Source: Blastocatellia bacterium UBA7656 | GTDB lineage: Bacteria; Acidobacteriota; Blastocatellia; UBA7656 | Direction of reading: 5' to 3' | DNA length: 64,000 nt | Assembly (NCBI GenBank): GCA_002483445.1 | Contig: DLHY01000078.1 | Coordinates: 124,140-188,139, forward strand | Part shown: one piece after another, positions 43,670 through 52,476 of the stretch | Position numbering within the stretch: position 1 is the first letter of the stretch | Layout of the letters: each line of letters opens with the position of its first letter | Made by a program: the position numbers and the translations under genes | Notes under the pieces: generated by a model | The model's database searches: none | Seen by the model: the letters and a program-made list of their open reading frames with translations, nothing else | What the model was told of the DNA's origin: nothing

Positions 43670-46078
43670 CTACCGGCTCGCCTGCGACTGACGCGGCGGC
43701 GCGTTCTTCACATAACGATCCATCCAGTTGATCATCTCGTAAAGCGTGTGCAGCACGCTCTCGCGCCCGGCGTATCCGTGAGATTCCAGCGGCAGCGTGA
43801 CATACCGCGACGTTTTCCCAAGCCCCTTGAGCGCGTGAAACAATCGCTCGGATTGAATGGGAAACGTGCCGGAGTTGTTATCCGCTTCGCCGTGTATGAG
43901 CAGGATCGGCTCATCGATTTTGTTGGCGTGGAAAAACGGCGACATGCGCCCGTAGACTTCAGGCACTTCCCAGAAGCTTCGCCTTTCGTTCTGAAATTGA
44001 AAAGGCGTCAGCGTCCTGTTGTATGCGCCGCTTCGCGCTATGCCTGCGCGGAAGATATCCGAGTGAGCCAGCAGATTCGCCGTCATGAACGCGCCGTAAG
44101 AGTGCCCGCCCACGCCTACGCGGTCGCGGTCGGTCACGCCCATTTCGACCAGATAATTGATCGCGGCTTCGGCGTTCATCACCAGTTGCTCGACGAATTT
44201 ATCATTCGCCTTCTCGCCTCCGAGTATCGGCATCGCGGCATTATCCAGCACGACGAAGCCCTGAAGGACTAAGAACAGATGCGATGGCCCTGTGACGCGG
44301 GTGAAGCGATTCGGAGAGCCTGCGACCTGGCTTGCCGCGCTGGCAGATGCGAATTCGTTCGGATAAGCCCAGAGGAAGGAGGGTCGTCGCTCGCCCTGCT
44401 TGTAATCGGGCGGCAGGTAAAGTGTACCCGATAGCGTTATGCCGTCGGAACGTTTGTATGTTACAAGCTGCTTTTTGACTTTTCTGAAAGCAGGCTGCGG
44501 GTCTGCGAGTTGAGTGAGCGCCTGAGATTTCTTCGCGCCGAGATCGCGCAGATAGAAATTGGGCGGTTCGGCGCTCGACTCGCGGCTCGTGATTATCTTT
44601 TGAGCCTCACGGTCAAGCACATCCGTGACCGATTCATAGTAAGGGTCCTCGGAGCGGAAAAGTTCTTCAGTCTTGAGCGTTTCTATGTCGAGCTTTCTCA
44701 GAAACGGGCGGTCTCCCTGCGGGGTCGCGCCCTGGCCGGTGAGATAAAGATAGCGGCCATCCTTGGATTGAAGCGCGACATTCTGACCGCTTTTGTTTCT
44801 CGTCTGCTCGAAAGAGCCGGGATTGTTGTATCGATCTTCGGAGAGGTGGTCGAAAGCAAGCCGCGCTTTTTGGTCCGCGCCCTGAAAATAAGTGCGCGAC
44901 TTTCGCGTCGGGCGATCAAACTCGCTCCATATCATCAGGTCGCCTTGCTCTGTCCATTGCACGTTCCCGAATCTGAGTTCAGTCTTGAAAAGTTCTCGCG
45001 CTTCGGCGGTGAAAGGCGCTGCGATCTCCATCGCGCGGTCGCGATGAGGAACTTTTTGTTTCGGGTCTCCTCCGTCGAGGGCTTCGACATAAACGAGCGT
45101 CGCCGAAGCGTGCGGGTGCCATCTAACGGAGCGCGGCCCTTTGCGCACGCCGCCGGTGGGAGTGTTTTCGGCAACAGGGAGCGAAGCGACACTCTTTACC
45201 TTCGTTCCTTTCTGATCCCATATTTCAAGCTTGTGAGCGAAGCCGTTGTAAGGGATGTAATAGCTGTATGGCTCGGCGACCAGCGAAACGAAAATGTATC
45301 TCCCGTCTGGCGACACATCGACATCATCGAAGATGGCAGGCCGTGCTATTTCGGTGACTCTTCCGGCAAGATCGATGCGGGCGAGTTGCGATGTGAAATA
45401 GTGTTTGAACAGAGCTTCATCGTGCGCGTTTTGGAGCAAATCCTGAAAGGTTGCAACAGCCGCGCGCTCGCCTTTCGTCTCTTGAATTTTCGGCCCTGTG
45501 GGAATTTCCGATGCCGCAGGTTCCGGCCCGCGATCTTTCGGAACGACAGTGCAGACAAATCCGCTGCTGTCAGGCAGCCAATGAAAGGGAACGCCGGTCG
45601 TCGCATTCATCATAATCGAAGCGACGCGAGCGGATTTGCCGGTTGCCGCGTCCGTGACCCACAGTTCGAGTCCGTTTTTTTGCTGCTGTGTGAACGCGAT
45701 CTTTTTGCTGTCGGGCGAGAATGTGATGAATGAGAGTCTGGGTTGCGCGGGCAATTGAACATCTGTTTTGCGGCCCGATGCAAGCTCGATCAGAGTGAGT
45801 CGATTGGCTCCGAGAGGCTGGAACAGGCTCGACGCGCGAGGGCTGATTCTCACTCCCGCGAGTCGATACATCGGCTGCGCGAGTTCGGCAATAGAGGGCA
45901 TCGCGGGTCGCTCCATCAACAGTAGCCAGCGACCGTCAGGGCTTGTCTGCGATTGCGGAAATGGGCTTGATTCGAGCATCGCCACGATGTCGGGCGAAGG
46001 TTGCTTGTACTGGGTTTGCGCGTAGGCGAGGGACGAAATGAAGAGCAAGGCGACGATCAACGCTGCACGGAATTTCAT
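43670..46078 (-). CDS. Exported S9 family peptidase (glutamyl peptidase-like)
   Basis: 802 residues from the ATG at 46078, which has GGAGG 5 nt upstream and begins a signal peptide (KFRAALIVALLFISSLAYAQ). A reading from 46117 adds 13 residues without support. A long propeller (about 40-520; SPDGRWLLLMERP, FSPDSKKIAFTQQ) precedes the hydrolase domain. The triad is visible: Ser in GGHSYGA at about 660, Asp in GEADNN at about 731, His in ESHGYAG at about 766. Overall it resembles the plant-type glutamyl endopeptidase/S9C group more than the prolyl oligopeptidases elsewhere in the window. It is periplasmic by inference. Confidence 0.92.
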   Translation of the reverse strand: MKFRAALIVALLFISSLAYAQTQYKQPSPDIVAMLESSPFPQSQTSPDGRWLLLMERPAMPSIAELAQPMYRLAGVRISPRASSLFQPLGANRLTLIELASGRKTDVQLPAQPRLSFITFSPDSKKIAFTQQQKNGLELWVTDAATGKSARVASIMMNATTGVPFHWLPDSSGFVCTVVPKDRGPEPAASEIPTGPKIQETKGERAAVATFQDLLQNAHDEALFKHYFTSQLARIDLAGRVTEIARPAIFDDVDVSPDGRYIFVSLVAEPYSYYIPYNGFAHKLEIWDQKGTKVKSVASLPVAENTPTGGVRKGPRSVRWHPHASATLVYVEALDGGDPKQKVPHRDRAMEIAAPFTAEARELFKTELRFGNVQWTEQGDLMIWSEFDRPTRKSRTYFQGADQKARLAFDHLSEDRYNNPGSFEQTRNKSGQNVALQSKDGRYLYLTGQGATPQGDRPFLRKLDIETLKTEELFRSEDPYYESVTDVLDREAQKIITSRESSAEPPNFYLRDLGAKKSQALTQLADPQPAFRKVKKQLVTYKRSDGITLSGTLYLPPDYKQGERRPSFLWAYPNEFASASAASQVAGSPNRFTRVTGPSHLFLVLQGFVVLDNAAMPILGGEKANDKFVEQLVMNAEAAINYLVEMGVTDRDRVGVGGHSYGAFMTANLLAHSDIFRAGIARSGAYNRTLTPFQFQNERRSFWEVPEVYGRMSPFFHANKIDEPILLIHGEADNNSGTFPIQSERLFHALKGLGKTSRYVTLPLESHGYAGRESVLHTLYEMINWMDRYVKNAPPRQSQASR

Positions 46079-46150
46079 GTGACCTCCGTCGAGTGAAAAC
46101 CTGGTCGGCGCGTCCACTGAGCGACTACCGTCGTCGCGCTCTGTTTACTA

Positions 46151-46582
46151 TCAGTCTTCGTTGATGATTTCGAACCGCATTGAAATAACGGCGGCTTCGG
46201 CGAGCATGGCCGATACGCTGCAATACTTCGTCTCGGATAGCTCGACCGCGTGAGCGACGGCTTTAGGATCGATCTCGCGCCCGCGAATTTTATGAATGAC
46301 TTCTATTCTGGTATAGATGCGCGGATGTTCGGCGCGGCGCTCGGCGCGGACTTCTATCTCGTAGCCGGTCACTCGCTGGCGTTTCTTTTCGAGTATCGAG
46401 ACGACATCCGCGCCTGTGCATCCGCCAAGGGAGATCAAAAGCATCTCCATCGGTGTAGGCGCAGACGGAGTATGAGCGAAGCTCGTGACTGCGGCGTGGC
46501 CCGAAGGAGACTCTCCGACGAAAGCCTCGCCTCCCGCATAGCGGAGGCTCGCTGTTTTCGTTTCGGTTTGAGAAGCCGCCAT
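46151..46582 (-). CDS. OsmC/Ohr family protein
   Basis: 143 residues from the ATG at 46582 (MAASQTETKTASLRYAGGEA). Longer starts to 46645 are possible but add an unlikely leader. The two redox cysteines of the family are present: Cys55 in SLGGCTGADV and Cys121 in KYCSVSAM. The family reduces organic hydroperoxides in the cytoplasm. The motif PTPMEMLLISLGGC is typical. It sits just downstream of the exported hypothetical gene at 46682 on the same strand. Confidence 0.9.
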   Translation of the reverse strand: MAASQTETKTASLRYAGGEAFVGESPSGHAAVTSFAHTPSAPTPMEMLLISLGGCTGADVVSILEKKRQRVTGYEIEVRAERRAEHPRIYTRIEVIHKIRGREIDPKAVAHAVELSETKYCSVSAMLAEAAVISMRFEIINED

Positions 46583-46681
46583 AATGGTTTTCTCAGAGTT
46601 GACTATTGCGCGACGTGAAGACACGCCTGATAAGCGTGCCATCATAACATCTGAGAAACCATCCCGGAAGGGTGAGAGGAT

Positions 46682-47296
46682 TCATTTATCGGGCGGGGTG
46701 AAGGAATCGCGCTGCCAGACCGACCCGTCTGTGTACTCGATGCGATTTATCACGATGCTGCTCTTGAATTGAGAGTCTATTTTTTTATCGGCTTCATTCG
46801 CGTTGACCGTGCGCGTCGGCGGCGAGTAGTCGAATGCGGAAAGCTCTTTCTTTTTGCGGGGGCCTATTTTTTCGCGGCTGTAGAACTGATGTCGGTCGGA
46901 TTCGGCTCCGGTTTCAGGGTCGAAAAAAACATAATCCCAGTGAATGGATAGAATGGTTTTTTTGCCTGTGTTTTCGAATGTGACTCGGTAGCGGTATCCG
47001 TCTCTTTGGGCAGAAGAGGGAAGGCCCGCTTCTTTTTCTCTGCGGGGTTCGTACTGGCTCGATTTGGATGAGTCGCGGTCTTTGATTAAGTCTTCGGAGC
47101 GGCTGAAATCACCGGTTGTGCTATCGATATTGTGTTCGCGGTTTCTTGCCGAGACGATGCCTGAATCCTGCTGCGGGTTTGGAGCTTTGCCCCAACTGAA
47201 TTTTACGACGACCAGATCAGGCGGGCCGTTCGAGTCGGTCGTTTGAGTGAAAGCGGGAAAAGAAGCTAATAGCAAAGCGGCTACAAGAATCAACAT
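46682..47296 (-). CDS. Exported protein of unknown function
   Basis: 204 residues. A signal peptide lies at about 1-18 (MLILVAALLLASFPAFTQ), preceded by GGAGG 8 nt before the ATG. The mature part contains a low-complexity polar stretch (about 55-95; Arg/Asp/Ser/Glu-rich) and then a beta-rich domain of about 110 residues with YRVTFENTGKKTILSIHWDY. This resembles immunoglobulin-like folds that describe 'additive' extracellular domains. No catalytic motif is seen. Confidence 0.65.
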   Translation of the reverse strand: MLILVAALLLASFPAFTQTTDSNGPPDLVVVKFSWGKAPNPQQDSGIVSARNREHNIDSTTGDFSRSEDLIKDRDSSKSSQYEPRREKEAGLPSSAQRDGYRYRVTFENTGKKTILSIHWDYVFFDPETGAESDRHQFYSREKIGPRKKKELSAFDYSPPTRTVNANEADKKIDSQFKSSIVINRIEYTDGSVWQRDSFTPPDK

Positions 47297-47358
47297 CTGT
47301 CTGACCTCCGTATTTCAACCTCTGAGCAGGGAATGATTATAGATCGATTCTTTGCCTG

Positions 47359-47394
47359 AAAAAAAATATGGCGCAGTCCGTCAGGCTGCGCCAT
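47359..47394 (-). terminator. Intrinsic terminator after L,D-transpeptidase gene
   Basis: On the minus strand ATGGCGCAG and CTGCGCCAT form a 9-bp stem with a 9-nt loop, followed by A and eight T. It lies about 30 nt past the stop at 47426. Confidence 0.9.
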
Positions 47395-47425
47395 TGGAGG
47401 TTTCACCATTAGCAGTGTTGTTGGT

Positions 47426-48424
47426 TCACTGTTTTGGGGCAGGGGGCGATGGATTGGCTGCCGCAACGAGTGACTCTCGCGCCCGTGCGCGGGCCTCTAT
47501 TGTCGGCAGGTGTTTTTGGAGGGCTTCTTCTATCTCAGCTATCGAAACTGTTGCCGCTTTAGGATCAGACTCAAGTTTTTTCCATGGGGCTGGCTGACCG
47601 TAGGCGTAATCGCCAAAGACGAGTACCGGAGTGCCGTAGGCCAGAAACGAGCCGCTCTTTGCTATCCTCGCCGGGTTGCCCCAGCCGTACATCCACATCG
47701 CATCTTTTTCGAGGAGGCGGACGCAGCCGTGGCTTGCAGGATAGCCCGGAAGATCGTACTGATGAAAAGCTATGCCGTCTATCATGTCGAGGTTGAAATA
47801 CCAGGGCAGCACCCACGAGCGGTCGACGCTGCTGCGAGTTACTTTCGCGCGCCAGTTCGTCGAATAAAGTTTTGCAGGCGTGGGGGTGGCTTTCTTTCCT
47901 GTGCTTGTCGGCCCCCAGTAAACAAGGCGGCCTGATTGGTATGCACCGAATGCCTGAGCGCGACGAGATACGACGACGAGCTTGTCCATTGAATTTGCGA
48001 CCTTGAGTTCCTGCGGGAAGGGCGAGGCCGCGAGCAGTTCGATTTTCGTTTCCGGGATAAAAAGTGTCGTGCCTTTTCCAACGTGCTTTTGATCCAATCG
48101 ATTTATTTTCAATACGGTGTTAAATCCATCTTCGCCGAGTTTCGCTTTCAACTCTGCAATAGATTTCGCGCTCTGAATAACGAAAGGCTGATATCGAATC
48201 GAGACTTCCTTCGGTTGAGAAGGTGTGGAATCAACTTTTGTGGAATCGTCTTTCCTGTGTGTATCGTCTTCAGCTTTCATCAAGTTGTCGCTTGCGAGCA
48301 ATGGGTTTTGCGTCGGGAGAGTTCCTTTCATCCAGTACCCGGTCGTCAATGTCATTGCGGCGATGACCAGAAAGCCGAAAGGCATAATTTTCTGTTTTAT
48401 AATTTGTTCCGTCATCGTCCGCAT
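47426..48424 (-). CDS. L,D-transpeptidase (YkuD domain)
   Basis: 332 residues. One N-terminal membrane anchor or signal segment (about 14-31). A LysM-like segment lies at about 70-115 (LKAKLGEDGFNTVLKINRLD). A YkuD catalytic domain at about 130-270 carries the conserved IAFHQYD and SHGCVRL motif with the catalytic Cys. These enzymes form 3-3 cross-links in peptidoglycan or attach proteins to it, in the periplasm. A disordered region precedes the catalytic domain and a helical tail of about 60 residues follows it. The start could also be the Met three codons later; no clear ribosome site distinguishes them. An intrinsic terminator follows. Confidence 0.92.
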   Translation of the reverse strand: MRTMTEQIIKQKIMPFGFLVIAAMTLTTGYWMKGTLPTQNPLLASDNLMKAEDDTHRKDDSTKVDSTPSQPKEVSIRYQPFVIQSAKSIAELKAKLGEDGFNTVLKINRLDQKHVGKGTTLFIPETKIELLAASPFPQELKVANSMDKLVVVSRRAQAFGAYQSGRLVYWGPTSTGKKATPTPAKLYSTNWRAKVTRSSVDRSWVLPWYFNLDMIDGIAFHQYDLPGYPASHGCVRLLEKDAMWMYGWGNPARIAKSGSFLAYGTPVLVFGDYAYGQPAPWKKLESDPKAATVSIAEIEEALQKHLPTIEARARARESLVAAANPSPPAPKQ

Positions 48425-48527
48425 TAGATGTGAGGTTTGGAATCAGGTTGCTTCAGTCGGTTTCTCCGGGCTTTACCCCGGAGCGATTTGACTTCACAGG
48501 TCTTACGAGGCATAAGGTGGTCTGAGT

Positions 48528-50369
48528 ATGCATAATATCCTCAAGCCCATGTCGCGAATTCTGCTTTGCGTGACGGCAGGCCTTTCGCTTGCCGGACTCC
48601 CCGCTATTGGGCGAGAAGCAAGCCCCGACTGGTCCAGAAAACTCGATAGCCGCGTTCTTTTCTATCAGATGACCGAATTGCCTATCATCCTTCTCGGCAC
48701 CGAAAAATCGCTTTACGCAATCGAATCTCACTCCGGGGAAGTCTTATGGCGCAGGAAGAACATGCGGCTCGATGAAACTGATGTTGCACCGATTGCCGGG
48801 ACAGATCTTCTTCTGCTGAGTTTCGAGAAGGACGACCGCACTCGACTCGAAGCCATAGATATCTTTACAGGAGACTCCCTCTGGCGCAGCGACAAGGTTC
48901 GCGGAGCGCCTATGCAAATGGCTCTCGACACGGACAATAACCTGCTGGCTGTCACCATAGTTAGAAACGCAAAAAGCCGCACTATCGGAAGCCTCAAGCG
49001 TCACGCAGCGGTCTATGTGTTCGATCTCCGACGAGGCGAAGAGTTCTGGAAGTACGAGACACAGGGAGAGGTCGAGATGATGCCTCTGCGTTGGAGTCAG
49101 AGCGATGAGGAAGAAGTTGATTACACGCTCGACAACTATCACCCGCCGATGTTTCTCGATGGCCATCTGCATATCTTTTATGAGGGCGTGGCATTGCTTG
49201 ATGCCCGCACAGGCAGGCAGCGTATACGCGAGCGTTTTCGCGTCAACGAGGAGGGCCTTGCGCTGACGGAAGCCGATCCGGTCTTCGATGACCGCTTTAT
49301 CTACACGTCCGGGCGAGGGCGGGTGCGGGCCATCTCGCGCGAGACGAGCCGCGTTGAATGGGAGGCGAAAGATTTGGGGCTGACCCCTGAGATTATATTA
49401 TTCGGCGGCGTCCTCTACGTCAGAACCGGCGGGCAGTTCACCCTCATCAAGGACGGAGAGGTCGAGCGGCGAGGGCCTTATGGCGTGAGCGCAATTGATG
49501 CCCGAACGGGAAAAGTAATTTGGCGATACAAGGGGGCTGACAACGGGATAACCAATATCGCCGCGCGAGACTCATCGAAAATACTCATTGCCGACCGGGA
49601 TGACCTCATCCTCATAGATGGGCAGACGGGAAGGCGTGAGGCGAAGCTTTCGCATCGCGTCAAGGATGCTTCCTTCGTTCTCATCAATGATCGCAATGAA
49701 GCCGTAGTTGGCGGGACGAGCGAGATCGCTTCCTTTGATGCTGTGGGCAAAGAGGTCTGGCGCGCGAAGCACAATCCGCCCGGTCGGGGGGTCTTTCGAA
49801 CTATCGCGGCGGTGGCGTTGCGCGCGGCATCGCTCTATTTCCGGTATGGGGGCGCAAGCGGGGCCATCTTCAGAGGCGCGCGGATAGCTCACTCTGCAAG
49901 CGTGCTCAGGTGGAGCGGACTTGCGCGGTCTCTGGGGCCGAACCTCACGACGCTTGCTTCTAACCCGGCTGGCGGATATGTCTCTTCGAGATTTTATCCT
50001 CTTGGAGTCGCGGCCCGGATTGATCGGATCAACGCTTCGAAATCGATCAATCTCGCTCGTCCTTCGATTGATGTAGAGGAGCGATTGCTGGATCGACTTG
50101 ACCCGGCGGGGTGGGCGGAACGATTGTCGCGAATGCTTCTGGAGCGACGCCGCTTCGCATCCCTTCGCGGAGAGTTGATGTTTTTCTACACCGATCTGAA
50201 GAGGCAGGGAGGCCGGGGTCTTGTGGGAGTCAATGTCAACACGGGCGAGGCGGAGAACGAAATAAGCTTGAATGAACTGGATGACCGCTTCGTGACAGAC
50301 CGACCGATGAGCAGGCTGTATCAGGCCAGAGGAGAGCGTTTGATAGCTTATGCGCTCGGCGGGCGCTGA
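48528..50369 (+). CDS. Exported PQQ-like beta-propeller protein
   Basis: 613 residues. Signal peptide about 8-28 (RILLCVTAGLSLAGLPAIG). Repeated PQQ-type blades are seen: LYAIESHSGEVLWRRKNM, LEAIDIFTGDSLWRSDKV, VYVFDLRRGEEFWKYETQ, VSAIDARTGKVIWRYKGA and ASFDAVGKEVWRAK. The C-terminal 170 residues are less regular. It could bind a quinone cofactor or act as a BamB-like scaffold; no dehydrogenase residues are evident. The ribosome site AAGGTGG lies 8 nt before ATG. It is divergent from the L,D-transpeptidase gene, with about 100 nt of shared promoter region. Confidence 0.85.
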   Translation: MHNILKPMSRILLCVTAGLSLAGLPAIGREASPDWSRKLDSRVLFYQMTELPIILLGTEKSLYAIESHSGEVLWRRKNMRLDETDVAPIAGTDLLLLSFEKDDRTRLEAIDIFTGDSLWRSDKVRGAPMQMALDTDNNLLAVTIVRNAKSRTIGSLKRHAAVYVFDLRRGEEFWKYETQGEVEMMPLRWSQSDEEEVDYTLDNYHPPMFLDGHLHIFYEGVALLDARTGRQRIRERFRVNEEGLALTEADPVFDDRFIYTSGRGRVRAISRETSRVEWEAKDLGLTPEIILFGGVLYVRTGGQFTLIKDGEVERRGPYGVSAIDARTGKVIWRYKGADNGITNIAARDSSKILIADRDDLILIDGQTGRREAKLSHRVKDASFVLINDRNEAVVGGTSEIASFDAVGKEVWRAKHNPPGRGVFRTIAAVALRAASLYFRYGGASGAIFRGARIAHSASVLRWSGLARSLGPNLTTLASNPAGGYVSSRFYPLGVAARIDRINASKSINLARPSIDVEERLLDRLDPAGWAERLSRMLLERRRFASLRGELMFFYTDLKRQGGRGLVGVNVNTGEAENEISLNELDDRFVTDRPMSRLYQARGERLIAYALGGR

Positions 50370-50409
50370 ACCTGGGCCGGAATTCCGCCAATGAATTTTG
50401 CTTTGGAAG

Positions 50410-50463
50410 TTTCTGAAAAAAAATCAGAAAGCGATGACTCGACCTCTCACGGGTCGAGCCATC
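50410..50463 (-). terminator. Hairpin with T-run downstream of tRNA-Leu
   Basis: GGTCGAG/CTCGACC with additional GATG/CATC pairing (50433-50463) is followed on the minus strand by CTTTCTGA and eight T. A second small stem (TTTCTGA/TCAGAAA) surrounds the T-run. It ends the tRNA transcript and may also serve the plus-strand gene ending at 50369. Confidence 0.7.
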
Positions 50464-50484
50464 ACTTCTCAGTTATTTTTTGGA

Positions 50485-50566
50485 TGGGGATGGAGAGACT
50501 CGAACTCTCAAGGGTTTCCCCACATGCACCTCAAACATGCGCGTATACCAGTTCCGCCACATCCCC
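50485..50566 (-). tRNA. tRNA-Leu (anticodon GAG)
   Basis: 82 nt. The acceptor stem GGGGATG pairs with CATCCCC and the discriminator base is A. The D-arm has GGCGGAACTGGTATACGC. The anticodon stem CATGT/GCATG encloses a 7-nt loop with GAG. A long class II variable arm (TGGGGAAACCC) is present, and the T-arm reads GAGAGTTCGAGTCTCTC. CCA is not encoded. The class II arm and GAG anticodon identify leucine (CUC/CUU codons). Confidence 0.95.
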
Positions 50567-50592
50567 GTAAAACATGCTTTTTCAAACAACGA

Positions 50593-51138
50593 TCATTTTT
50601 TCTCGCTTGCGCGCTGCTTTCGCTTTTGCTGAAACCATCTTTTGCAAGTCGTCACATCAGTCAATCCTTTGCTTCTTCCGAACGTCGGAGTCTGACTGTG
50701 ACAATTCGGGCAAAGAAATCGCAGATTATCTTTGCGATTGTCATATCGACATCCGTTGATATGATCAACAGTCAGCATCAACGGTCTGTCATTCCAGACA
50801 GGTTCCATCCCACACATTGCGCAGCGAAACGGAACCCCTGATTCGATCATCGCGCGACGAAGCTTGTATGCTTTCTCATGGTGCGCGAGAGGATCGCGTA
50901 AAACGAAAATCTCTTCTGCTGGTGTTCTTTCCGGCCCTCCTCGATGCTCATCGCCCTGATTGCGCAACTGTCCGAGGAAGTGATCGGTGCTGATTCCGTA
51001 CTTCTCGACAAGCCTCTTGATATTCGACTGCGAGCCGCCCGTCTGCTTCAGTCCGAGATGCCGCAGCACTTCGGCAAAAGAGAGCGACGAAGCGACAATC
51101 GGCCTCAGTATCTCAGCATTGTATTTGCCGTTTGGCAT
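50593..51138 (-). CDS. HNH endonuclease
   Basis: 181 residues from the ATG at 51138 (MPNGKYNAEILRPIVASSLS). An extension to 51231 is possible but reads unlike the family. Residues 5-55 form a helix-turn-helix-like domain (FAEVLRHLGLKQTGGSQSNI). The HNH domain has zinc cysteines C106/C109 and C143/C146 with DH at 125-126 and N138. It cuts DNA non-specifically or acts as a homing-like nuclease. No ribosome site is visible before the chosen start. It lies between tRNA-Leu and the glycolytic cluster; such free-standing HNH genes are frequent next to tRNA genes. Confidence 0.85.
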   Translation of the reverse strand: MPNGKYNAEILRPIVASSLSFAEVLRHLGLKQTGGSQSNIKRLVEKYGISTDHFLGQLRNQGDEHRGGPERTPAEEIFVLRDPLAHHEKAYKLRRAMIESGVPFRCAMCGMEPVWNDRPLMLTVDHINGCRYDNRKDNLRFLCPNCHSQTPTFGRSKGLTDVTTCKRWFQQKRKQRASEKK

Positions 51139-51252
51139 AGAGCATTTATACAAGAAGGCGCGATCACTCTCAAAGCCGCGTGCCTGCCCATTCCATCTCC
51201 GCCAGCGCGTCCGGGAATATCGATTTATCAAACAACTGCGCTTCGATCAACT

Positions 51253-51705
51253 CTACTTCTGCTTTTCCTGCACAGGCGGCTTGGCCGCAGAGTTCTTGTT
51301 CTTATCGCCTGCCTTTGTATCCGCCGCCTTATTGCTGTTCGCATCAGTCGTGGCTGCGGGCTGAGTCGTCACCTGACCCGTTGAGTCAGGCGCAGGTATT
51401 TCAGTCACGGGCGGCGCAGTGACCGGCGGAGGCGGCGCGGCTTCTTCGACCGGAACGGATTCGCCTACCGATTTGCGCTCGAATAGTCCCGGTATCGAAA
51501 ACAGAAACGCCGTCAGGAAGAAGACTATCGCGGCAGTTATGGTTATCTTCGCAAGCACCGTCTGAGTGCCGCGAGGCCCGAAGGCCGCCGAACTCGCTCC
51601 GCCGCCGAAAACCTGTGAGGCATCGGATTTGCCCGGCTGCAACAGCACGAACATTATCAGCACGATGCAGGAGATTATGTAAACCGTCAGAAGCAGATAA
51701 TACAA
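51253..51705 (-). CDS. secG: Preprotein translocase subunit SecG
   Basis: 150 residues. Two membrane helices (about 3-24 and 54-74) flank the conserved loop with FGGGASSAAFGPRGTQTVLA. SecG is the small accessory subunit of the SecYEG channel and is usually 75-110 residues. Here a C-terminal tail of about 70 residues, rich in Pro, Ala and Lys, follows. The start is TTG at 51705, 9 nt after the tpiA stop, with TAGGA overlapping that stop as ribosome site; this tight spacing implies co-translation with tpiA. The gap-pgk-tpiA-secG order is widely conserved. Confidence 0.93.
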   Translation of the reverse strand: MYYLLLTVYIISCIVLIMFVLLQPGKSDASQVFGGGASSAAFGPRGTQTVLAKITITAAIVFFLTAFLFSIPGLFERKSVGESVPVEEAAPPPPVTAPPVTEIPAPDSTGQVTTQPAATTDANSNKAADTKAGDKNKNSAAKPPVQEKQK

Positions 51706-51714
51706 TTTCGAGTC

Positions 51715-52476
51715 CTACCTGTCTTTGTAATTCACGATCTGTGCGAACGAGTCAGGCTCAAGGCTTGCCCCGCCTACGAGCGCGCCATCGATATCAGGCT
51801 GATCCATCAGCCCTCCGATGTTGTCACTCTTCACGCTGCCGCCGTACAGAATCCGCATCCCCTCGGCTGTCTCATCTCCGAACATCTCTCTCGTGGTGGC
51901 CCGAATGAAGGAATGCATCTGTTCGGCAATCTCAGGCGTTGCTGTTCGCCCTGTGCCTATTGCCCATACAGGCTCGTAAGCGATGATGATACGGGAGGCG
52001 TCCATGGCTGTCAAGTTTCGAAGCCCGCCCCGGAGTTGCCGACCGACGACTTCTTCCGCTCTCCCTGTATCTCTCTCTTCGCTTCGCTCTCCGACGCACA
52101 CGACAGGCGAAAGTCGCGCGTCGAGAGCGCGACGGGTTTTCTCGTTTACCCGCTCGTCAGTCTCTCCGTAATACAGCCGCCGCTCCGAATGACCGATTAT
52201 GGCGTGGCTTGCGCCCGCATCGCGAATCATCAATGCCGAAACTTCGCCCGTGAAAGCGCCCGGTCCCTGTTCGGCTGCAACGTCCTGCGCGCCGACGTAA
52301 ACATTCGACCCTTCGAGGCGGTCGGCCACAGCGCGAAGAGCGGTGAAGGGAGGAGCCACGAGGATATCGCAGTGAGTGACCCCGACGACCAGCGGGCGAA
52401 AGGATTGAACGAAATCCAGAGCCTCAGAAATGGTTTTGTACATTTTCCAGTTTCCGGCTATCACTGGGCGTCTCAT
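51715..52476 (-). CDS. tpiA: Triosephosphate isomerase
   Basis: 253 residues, normal length. Interconverts dihydroxyacetone phosphate and glyceraldehyde 3-phosphate. Catalytic residues are visible: Lys in GNWKMYK (about 11), His in IIGHSERR (about 95) and Glu in AYEPVWAIGTG (about 167). The phosphate-binding loop ILYGGSVK is present. Its start overlaps the stop of the upstream lipoprotein gene by four bases (ATGA). It is followed 9 nt later by secG. Confidence 0.98.
   Translation of the reverse strand: MRRPVIAGNWKMYKTISEALDFVQSFRPLVVGVTHCDILVAPPFTALRAVADRLEGSNVYVGAQDVAAEQGPGAFTGEVSALMIRDAGASHAIIGHSERRLYYGETDERVNEKTRRALDARLSPVVCVGERSEERDTGRAEEVVGRQLRGGLRNLTAMDASRIIIAYEPVWAIGTGRTATPEIAEQMHSFIRATTREMFGDETAEGMRILYGGSVKSDNIGGLMDQPDIDGALVGGASLEPDSFAQIVNYKDR

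Noticed and set aside
44510..45733. 407-codon open frame on the plus strand
   Set aside because: It is fully antisense to the S9 peptidase, has no recognisable motif and no ribosome site; GC-rich codon use makes long antisense frames here.
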